From Cnuibacter physcomitrellae (GTDB lineage: Bacteria; Actinomycetota; Actinomycetes; Actinomycetales; Microbacteriaceae): a DNA stretch of 64,000 nt. A model generated the notes under the pieces. The model did not search any database. It was not told where the DNA came from and saw only the letters and a list, made by a program, of their open reading frames with translations. Of the stretch, positions 59,118-64,000 are shown one piece after another. The DNA lies in contig NZ_BMHD01000001.1 in the NCBI RefSeq assembly GCF_014640535.1, positions 2,110,214 to 2,174,213 of the forward strand. Direction: 5' to 3'. Both the position numbers and the translations under genes were made by a program. The number at the start of each line of letters is the position of its first letter. Positions within the stretch are counted from its first letter, which is position 1.

Positions 59118-59918
59118 ATGGTGCGATCGAGCAGTCCCAAGGAGCGCTTGGCCGAGGCGGTCCGGGAGAACGGTGCGCCCGGGATCGGCGCCGCCATCCG
59201 GGAGGCCCGCCTGCACGAGGGCATCTCGCTCCGGGAGATGGGACGGCGGGTGGGCGTCTCGGCGAGCTTCATCTCGCAGGTCGAGCTCGGCAGGGCCACG
59301 CCCTCGATCGGGACGCTGTACACGATCGTGGCCGAGCTCGACCTCTCGCTCGACGGCCTGCTCGCGACGGCGGTCACGGGGACCCCACCGGAGCGGGCGT
59401 CCGCGGCCACGATGCCGGGGCCCGCCGCCACCACGATCCCCGACGCCGAGCGCCTGACCTCGTCCTCCATCCCCGGCCTGCAGCGGGCCGGAACCGCTCC
59501 CGACATCCGCGTCGACGGGGTCCGCTGGGAGCGGCTGACCACCCGCGACGACCCGCTCGTGGAGTTCCTGCGCGTCACGTACTCGTCGGGCAGCGAGTCC
59601 AACTCGGCCGACGACATGATGCGCCACTCGGGCTGGGAGTACCTGCACGTCCTCAGCGGCCAGATCGACCTGCAGGTCGGGTTCGACGCCGACACGCTCC
59701 AGCAGGGCGACAGCCTGTCCTTCGACTCCACGATCCCGCATCGCATCAGCAACCCGTACGACGTCGACTGCGTGGCCATCTGGGCGGTCGTGGGGCGCCA
59801 CGGATTCGCGCATCCGAGGGAGCTGTTCGAGCGGCTGGAGTCGGGCCACACCGCCCTGGGCACGCTGTTCGACCGGGGGAGCCACTACGAATCCCCGGAC
59901 CGTCGAGAAGATGTGTAG
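59118..59918 (+). CDS. XRE-cupin transcriptional regulator
   Basis: 266 aa from ATG 59118 (GGCAGGA upstream, TACTCT promoter at 59079). An upstream in-frame ATG at 59010 would overlap the previous stop but reads through the terminator hairpin, so I reject it. The N-terminal HTH_3 (IREARLHEGISLREMGRRVG, SASFISQVELGRATPSIGTL) precedes a C-terminal cupin sensor (HSGWEYLHVLSGQIDLQVGF, GDSLSFDSTIPHRISNPYD). Such two-domain regulators commonly sense small metabolites and control adjacent catabolic genes, here the M24 gene and probably the whole island. Confidence 0.9.
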   Translation: MVRSSSPKERLAEAVRENGAPGIGAAIREARLHEGISLREMGRRVGVSASFISQVELGRATPSIGTLYTIVAELDLSLDGLLATAVTGTPPERASAATMPGPAATTIPDAERLTSSSIPGLQRAGTAPDIRVDGVRWERLTTRDDPLVEFLRVTYSSGSESNSADDMMRHSGWEYLHVLSGQIDLQVGFDADTLQQGDSLSFDSTIPHRISNPYDVDCVAIWAVVGRHGFAHPRELFERLESGHTALGTLFDRGSHYESPDRREDV

Positions 59919-59953
59919 TAGCACTTTACATGTGAAGTAATACGCGACAGACT
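59911..59953 (+). promoter_or_regulatory. Promoter/operator region of the M24 gene
   Basis: TTTACA (59925-59930), 17 bp, CAGACT (59948-59953). A near-perfect palindrome ACTTTACATGTGAAGT (59923-59938) overlaps the -35. The first 20 bases repeat the element before the PanE-like pair (44075-44094). The region begins within the last codons of the regulator gene. Confidence 0.65.
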
Positions 59954-59985
59954 GGTCCTCGTTCCACGACGAACGAGGAGGATCG

Positions 59986-61365
59986 ATGGCGATCAGCACA
60001 GCGACCACGGGGACCATGGCGGTCGACTGGGAGGCACGGACGGACTTCGACCGGCTCCGGTCGGAGCGACTGGCCCGACTGCGGCACGAGCTCGAGAGGT
60101 CCGAGGCGGGCGCCGTCCTGGCGTTCGACTTCTCGAACATCCGGTACATGACCGCGACCCACATCGGGACGTGGGCCATGGACAAGCTCATCCGGTTCGC
60201 GCTCCTCACCCGCAACTCCGACCCCATCTCCTGGGACTTCGGATCCGCCGCGAAGCACCACCAGCTGTTCAACCCCTGGCTGAACCAGACGCACGCCGAG
60301 ATGGACGCCGACCCGCACGCGCCTCACCACGGCGCCACGCGGCCGCGCGCCGAGAGCGGCGCCCGGGCCGGCATCTCCACCCTCCGCGGCGCCTTCAGCC
60401 CGGACGCGGGCATCGCCGACGAGGTCGCGGCGAAGATCAAGCGCGAGCTCGAGAAGTTCGGCCTCGCGGATCAGCCGCTGGGCGTGGACGTCATCGAGCT
60501 GCCGATCCTGTTCGCCCTGCAGAAGGCGGGCATCACCGTGATCGACGGACAGCAGATCTTCATGGAGGCCCGGCGGATCAAGACGCAGGACGAGATCACG
60601 CTGCTCACCCAGGCCGCATCGATGGTGGACGCAGCCTACGAGAACCTCTACGAGTTCCTCCGACCCGGCGTGCGCGAGAACGAGACCGTCGGGCTCGTCG
60701 CCAAGACGCTCTACGACCTCGGCTCCGAGTACGTGGAGGGCGTCAACGCCATCTCAGGCGAGCGCTGCTCGCCGCATCCGCACGTCTACTCCGACCGCAT
60801 CATCCGACCCGGGGACCCCGCCTTCTTCGACATCCTCCACAGCTTCAACGGCTACCGGACCTGCTACTACCGCACCTTCGCCGTCGGATCCGCCAGCCGG
60901 GCGCAGCGTGACGCGTACGTGCGGGCTCGCGAGTACATGGACAACGCGATCGATCTGGTGAGGCCGGGAGCGACGACCGCCGACATCGTCTCGGTGTGGC
61001 CCACGGCGCAGGAGTTCGGCTTCCCCGACGAGGAGGCGGCGTTCGCGCTCCAGTACGGCCACGGAGTCGGACTCTCCATCTGGGAGAAGCCGATCTTCTC
61101 GCGGCTGGTGTCCCTCGACCACCCGGAGGTGCTGCAGGCCGGGATGGTGTTCGCGCTCGAGACCTACTGGCCCTCCGCCGACGGCATCGGCGCTGCGCGC
61201 ATCGAGGAGGAGGTCGTGGTCACCGAGACCGGCTGCCAGGTCATCACAAAGTTCCCCGCGGAGGACCTCATGATCGCAGGCGGCACCCGCTACTTCACGA
61301 TCAACGGCCCGCTCAACCCGCTGCGCAGCAGCCAGTCGCACCTCAACCGCCCGCAGGCGGGCTGA
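59986..61365 (+). CDS. M24-family (Xaa-Pro peptidase/creatinase-like) enzyme
   Basis: 459 aa. An N-terminal creatinase-N domain (FDFSNIRYMTATHIGTWAMD, ISWDFGSAAKHHQLF) precedes a pita-bread catalytic domain. Ligands: Asp in AFFDILHSF, His in GHGVGLSIWEKP, Glu in FALETYW, Glu in RIEEEVVV. The second Asp ligand, expected in a GYxSDxTRT-like motif, is replaced in GYRTCYYRTF, so the dimetal site is altered. Length and the N-terminal motifs recall DddP-like and creatinase-like members more than peptidases. GAGGAGG precedes the ATG. Its stop overlaps the next gene (TGATG). Confidence 0.85.
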   Translation: MAISTATTGTMAVDWEARTDFDRLRSERLARLRHELERSEAGAVLAFDFSNIRYMTATHIGTWAMDKLIRFALLTRNSDPISWDFGSAAKHHQLFNPWLNQTHAEMDADPHAPHHGATRPRAESGARAGISTLRGAFSPDAGIADEVAAKIKRELEKFGLADQPLGVDVIELPILFALQKAGITVIDGQQIFMEARRIKTQDEITLLTQAASMVDAAYENLYEFLRPGVRENETVGLVAKTLYDLGSEYVEGVNAISGERCSPHPHVYSDRIIRPGDPAFFDILHSFNGYRTCYYRTFAVGSASRAQRDAYVRAREYMDNAIDLVRPGATTADIVSVWPTAQEFGFPDEEAAFALQYGHGVGLSIWEKPIFSRLVSLDHPEVLQAGMVFALETYWPSADGIGAARIEEEVVVTETGCQVITKFPAEDLMIAGGTRYFTINGPLNPLRSSQSHLNRPQAG

Positions 61366-62276
61366 TGTCCGGCGTCGGAGTCGACGGGGCCGACGGGTCC
61401 GTCCGGGCCACCGTCGGTCTCGTCGGCCTCGGGACGATGGGCGGCGCCATGGCGCGCCGCCTCCTCGCCTCCGGGGTCGACGTGACGGTGTGGAACCGCT
61501 CGGCGGGGCCGGTCGAGGAGGCGGTGGCGCTCGGCGCGGTCGCCGCGGCACGTCCCGAGGACTGCTTCGCGGCGGACGTGACGATCTCGATCCTGGCGAA
61601 CGACGCCTCCGTCGAGGCGGTGTTCGACGAGGCGACGCTCGCGGCGGCCCGGCCGGGGGCGGTGCACGTCAACATGGCCACCGTGAGCCTCGCCGCCGCA
61701 CGCCGCCTGGCCGAGCTGCACGCGCTCGCCGGCGTGGAGTACCTGGCGGCGCCGGTGCTGGGCCGGGCGCAGGTCGCCGAGGCGGGCGCACTGAACATCG
61801 TCGCGGCCGGATCGGAGACCGCGCTCGAACGAGCGCGGGGAACCCTCGATCTGCTCGGCAAGCGCACGTGGTTCCTCGGAGAGCGCCCGGAGCAGGCGAA
61901 CCTGGTCAAGATCGGCGTGAACTTCACCCTCATCCACGCCCTGCAGGCCCTCGCCGAGTCGATCGCCCTCGTGGAGAGCGGCGGCGTCGACCCGCGGCTG
62001 TTCGTCGACGTGCTCACGGATGCCGCGTTCACCGGATCGGCCTACACCGGGTACGGGCCGATGATCGCGGATCGGCGCTACTCGCCGCCGGGCTTCACCG
62101 TGCCCCTCGGGCTCAAGGACCTGGGGCTCACCGAGGCCGCAGCGGCCGAGCTGGGCGTCGCGCTCCCGACGGCGCCGACGCTGCGGTCGATGTTCGAGAG
62201 CGCGCTCGCCGACGAGGAGCTCGCGCGGCTCGACTGGTCCGCCATCGCCGAGATCACGCGGGGTATGGCCGCCTAG
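61365..62276 (+). CDS. Beta-hydroxyacid dehydrogenase-family NAD(P) oxidoreductase
   Basis: 303 aa. Rossmann motif GLVGLGTMGGAMARRL (residues about 18-33); substrate loop region VHVNMATVSLAAARRLAELH; the catalytic Lys in EQANLVKIGVNFTLIHALQA; C-terminal domain GFTVPLGLKDLGLTEAAAAE with the conserved K-D-L. The family oxidises 3-hydroxyisobutyrate, tartronate semialdehyde or related acids. It overlaps the M24 gene by 1 nt (TGATG), so the M24 product and this substrate are probably linked. Last gene of the island. Confidence 0.88.
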   Translation: MSGVGVDGADGSVRATVGLVGLGTMGGAMARRLLASGVDVTVWNRSAGPVEEAVALGAVAAARPEDCFAADVTISILANDASVEAVFDEATLAAARPGAVHVNMATVSLAAARRLAELHALAGVEYLAAPVLGRAQVAEAGALNIVAAGSETALERARGTLDLLGKRTWFLGERPEQANLVKIGVNFTLIHALQALAESIALVESGGVDPRLFVDVLTDAAFTGSAYTGYGPMIADRRYSPPGFTVPLGLKDLGLTEAAAAELGVALPTAPTLRSMFESALADEELARLDWSAIAEITRGMAA

Positions 62277-62347
62277 ACGGCCGGATCCCCCGGCACCCGG
62301 CGCGCGATGCAAGGAACGTGCGGCTCGGGTTTGGCAGACTGTTGCGG

Positions 62348-63403
62348 GTGATCGAGAGACTGCACGACGCCGACCGCCGGGGCTTCGCCTCCGACAACTA
62401 CGCCGGGGTCCACCCCGAGCTGCTCGAGGCCATCGCGGTGGCGAACGGCGGCCACCAGATCTCCTACGGCGAGGACGTCTACACCGAGCACCTCCAGTCG
62501 GTCATGCGCGAGCACTTCGGCGACCGCGCCGAGGCCTTCCCCGTCTTCAACGGAACCGGCGCGAACGTGGTCTCCCTGCAGTCGATGCTGCCCCGATGGG
62601 GTGCGGTGGTCTGCTCGACCACCGCGCACATCCACACCGACGAGAACGCCGCCCCTGAGCGGGTCGCCGGCCTCAAGCTGCTCACCGTGCCGACCCCCGA
62701 CGGGAAGCTCACCCCCGAGCTCATCGACGTCGAGGCCTGGGGATGGGGCGACGAGCACCGTGCCCAGCCGCTCGCCGTGTCGATCACGCAGACCTCCGAG
62801 CTCGGCACCGCCTACACGGTCGACGAGGTCGCGGCGATCACCGAGCACGCGCACTCGCTCGGCATGCGGGTGCACCTCGACGGATCGCGGATCTCCAACG
62901 CCGCCGCCTCCCTCGGTGTGCCGCTCCGCGCCTTCACCACCGACGCGGGCGTCGACGTCGTCTCGCTCGGCGGCACCAAGAACGGGATGCTCGCCGGCGA
63001 GGCCGTGCTGGTCCTGAACCCGGATGCGGTCGACGGCATCCCCTTCCTCCGCAAGCTCGACATGCAGCTGGCGTCGAAGATGCGCTTCGTGTCCGCGCAG
63101 CTGATCGCCCTGTTCGGCACCGACCTGTGGCTCCGGTCGGCGTCGCACGCGAACGGGATGGCCCAGCGGCTGCGTTCGGCCGTGGAGGGGCTGCCGGGTG
63201 TGACGCTGACGCAGGAGACTCAGGCGAACGCGGTGTTCGCGATCCTGCCCGCCGGGGTCGCCGACCGCCTGCGGGAGTCGTTCCGCTTCTACGACTGGAA
63301 CCCCGCGACGGGCGAGGTGCGCTGGATGTGCTCGTTCGACACCACCGAGGCCGACGTCGACGCCTTCGCCGACGCCCTCCGCCGCGAGCTCGCCTCCGCC
63401 TGA
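62348..63403 (+). CDS. Threonine aldolase-like PLP enzyme
   Basis: 351 aa. Fold-type I beta-eliminating lyase/aldolase family: FASDNYAGVHPELLEAIAVA, FNGTGANVVSLQSML, HIHTDENAAPERVAG, HLDGSRISNAAASLGV (PLP Asp), and SLGGTKNGMLAGEAVL with the Schiff-base Lys near 210. It should split L-allo/threonine to glycine and acetaldehyde, or act on a related beta-hydroxy amino acid. The start is GTG 62348, 7 nt after CAGACT, a leaderless signature. It seems independent of the island. Confidence 0.9.
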   Translation: MIERLHDADRRGFASDNYAGVHPELLEAIAVANGGHQISYGEDVYTEHLQSVMREHFGDRAEAFPVFNGTGANVVSLQSMLPRWGAVVCSTTAHIHTDENAAPERVAGLKLLTVPTPDGKLTPELIDVEAWGWGDEHRAQPLAVSITQTSELGTAYTVDEVAAITEHAHSLGMRVHLDGSRISNAAASLGVPLRAFTTDAGVDVVSLGGTKNGMLAGEAVLVLNPDAVDGIPFLRKLDMQLASKMRFVSAQLIALFGTDLWLRSASHANGMAQRLRSAVEGLPGVTLTQETQANAVFAILPAGVADRLRESFRFYDWNPATGEVRWMCSFDTTEADVDAFADALRRELASA

Positions 63404-63530
63404 CCCGCGGCTCCGCTCCTGCACAGTTCGCCAAGGAGCAGACGTTCTCCGCAGATCGGGTAGCGCTCCCCCGCGTGAGACCACGCCCTGCGACTCTGGA
63501 CCCCACGAGGGATTCTGGAGTACATTATCC

Positions 63531-63818
63531 GTGGGAAGAACGTACTGGGTGCAGAGCGCCGCGAAGCACGGCGTAGCGAGGGAAGACGTGATGCACGTCG
63601 TCGATCGACCGGAGCTGGTCATACGGGACTTCGACCCGCCGAGGCCGCCGAGCACGGGCAGGGTCGACCTGTATGTGGGACACACGGCCGACGGGACCCT
63701 TCTCGAGGTCCTGCTCGACGTCGATGCGGTCGCGGAGAGGGTCACGGTGTTCCACGCGATGCCTCTGCGAAGGTCGATAGCGGAGCGGGCGATCCGGATG
63801 GCAAGGGAGAGACAGTGA
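63531..63818 (+). CDS. Small basic toxin-like protein
   Basis: 95 aa: YWVQSAAKHGVAREDVMHVV, DRPELVIRDFDPPRPPSTGR, VDLYVGHTADGTLLEVLLDV and MPLRRSIAERAIRMARER. The compact alpha-beta pattern with a C-terminal basic helix resembles BrnT/DUF4258-like RNase toxins. GTG 63531 follows TACATT (63521-63526) by 4 nt. Its stop overlaps the next gene's GTG, the gene order of a BrnT/BrnA-type pair. Assignment rests on size, charge and arrangement, not a clear motif. Confidence 0.55.
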   Translation: MGRTYWVQSAAKHGVAREDVMHVVDRPELVIRDFDPPRPPSTGRVDLYVGHTADGTLLEVLLDVDAVAERVTVFHAMPLRRSIAERAIRMARERQ

Positions 63819-64000
63819 CGAGCGAATCGACATCGCGCGACGACCGAGCGCCGGAGCCATTCGACGCCCTCACCGGCTGGCCGACCACTCCCGAACAGGA
63901 GGAGTTCTACGCCGCCTGGGCGGCCGACGTCGAGCGCGACGACTACGAGCCCGACACGAGCAACGCGACCGTGTACGTCGGAGCGGAGGCGGCGCGACAG
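63815..64000 (+). CDS. Antitoxin-like small protein (3' end outside window)
   Basis: Starts at GTG 63815, overlapping the previous stop (GTGA), and stays open to the window end (62 codons). The visible part is acidic: PEPFDALTGWPTTPEQEEFY, AAWAADVERDDYEPDTS, then VYVGAEAARQ. Acidic, overlapping and downstream of a small basic protein, it fits an antitoxin partner; a DNA-binding domain would be expected in the missing part. Confidence 0.5.
   Translation, partial: MTSESTSRDDRAPEPFDALTGWPTTPEQEEFYAAWAADVERDDYEPDTSNATVYVGAEAARQ

Overview
The window is very GC-rich, densely coded chromosomal DNA of a high-GC Gram-positive actinobacterium, most likely a member of the Microbacteriaceae. Support comes from small families typical of that group (DUF7882, DUF6421 and DUF6325 proteins), wall proteins with sortase-like tails, F420/PPOX enzymes and many leaderless genes. 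At least ten genes carry a -10 hexamer of the form TANNNT or NANNNT ending 6-7 nt before the start codon. I see no rRNA, tRNA, CRISPR array, insertion sequence or prophage.

Layout. 1-2.5 kb: methionine ABC importer metN(partial)-metI-metQ. 2.6-5.8 kb: an MMPL/RND exporter and its divergent TetR regulator. 5.8-6.3 kb: six tandem palindromic repeats. 6.4-18.5 kb: an Imm5-like protein, a MalY/PatB C-S lyase, a secreted S8 protease, a coupled BKACE/acyl-CoA synthetase pair, an SDR, a SUMF1-domain protein, a hydrolase, redox and VOC proteins, PdxH and a GNAT. 18.7-25.8 kb: a very large wall-anchored GH92 alpha-mannosidase, split by one in-frame TAA, facing a LacI regulator across two tandem operators. 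25.8-31 kb: an MFS/ArsR pair, a DUF6421 protein, AraC regulators and a DUF7882 protein. 31-37.4 kb: an aldo/keto reductase and a polysaccharide-type locus (beta-helix lipoprotein, processive GT2, beta-helix membrane protein with a cytoplasmic HTH). 37.4-44 kb: a CynX-like MFS, a FadR-like regulator, a small membrane protein that appears to start at ACG, PTS enzyme I, a P-loop kinase and small conserved proteins.

44.1-62.3 kb is the most distinctive part: a catabolic island. It holds two tandem ketopantoate-reductase-like dehydrogenases, a GntR/FCD regulator, a VOC protein, a fused alpha-beta 2-oxoacid dehydrogenase E1 with its E2, a zinc alcohol dehydrogenase, an ATZ/TRZ-type amidohydrolase, and a ribose-type ABC importer in which the double ATPase is fused to the second permease. 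It ends with an NTF2-like protein, an XRE-cupin regulator, an M24 peptidase-like enzyme with one altered metal ligand, and a beta-hydroxyacid dehydrogenase. Start-stop overlaps and palindromes in each promoter gap suggest coordinated units for import, hydrolysis, oxidation and acyl-CoA formation from an unknown, probably amidated, substrate.

The right end has a threonine-aldolase-like enzyme and a two-gene toxin/antitoxin-like pair cut by the window edge.
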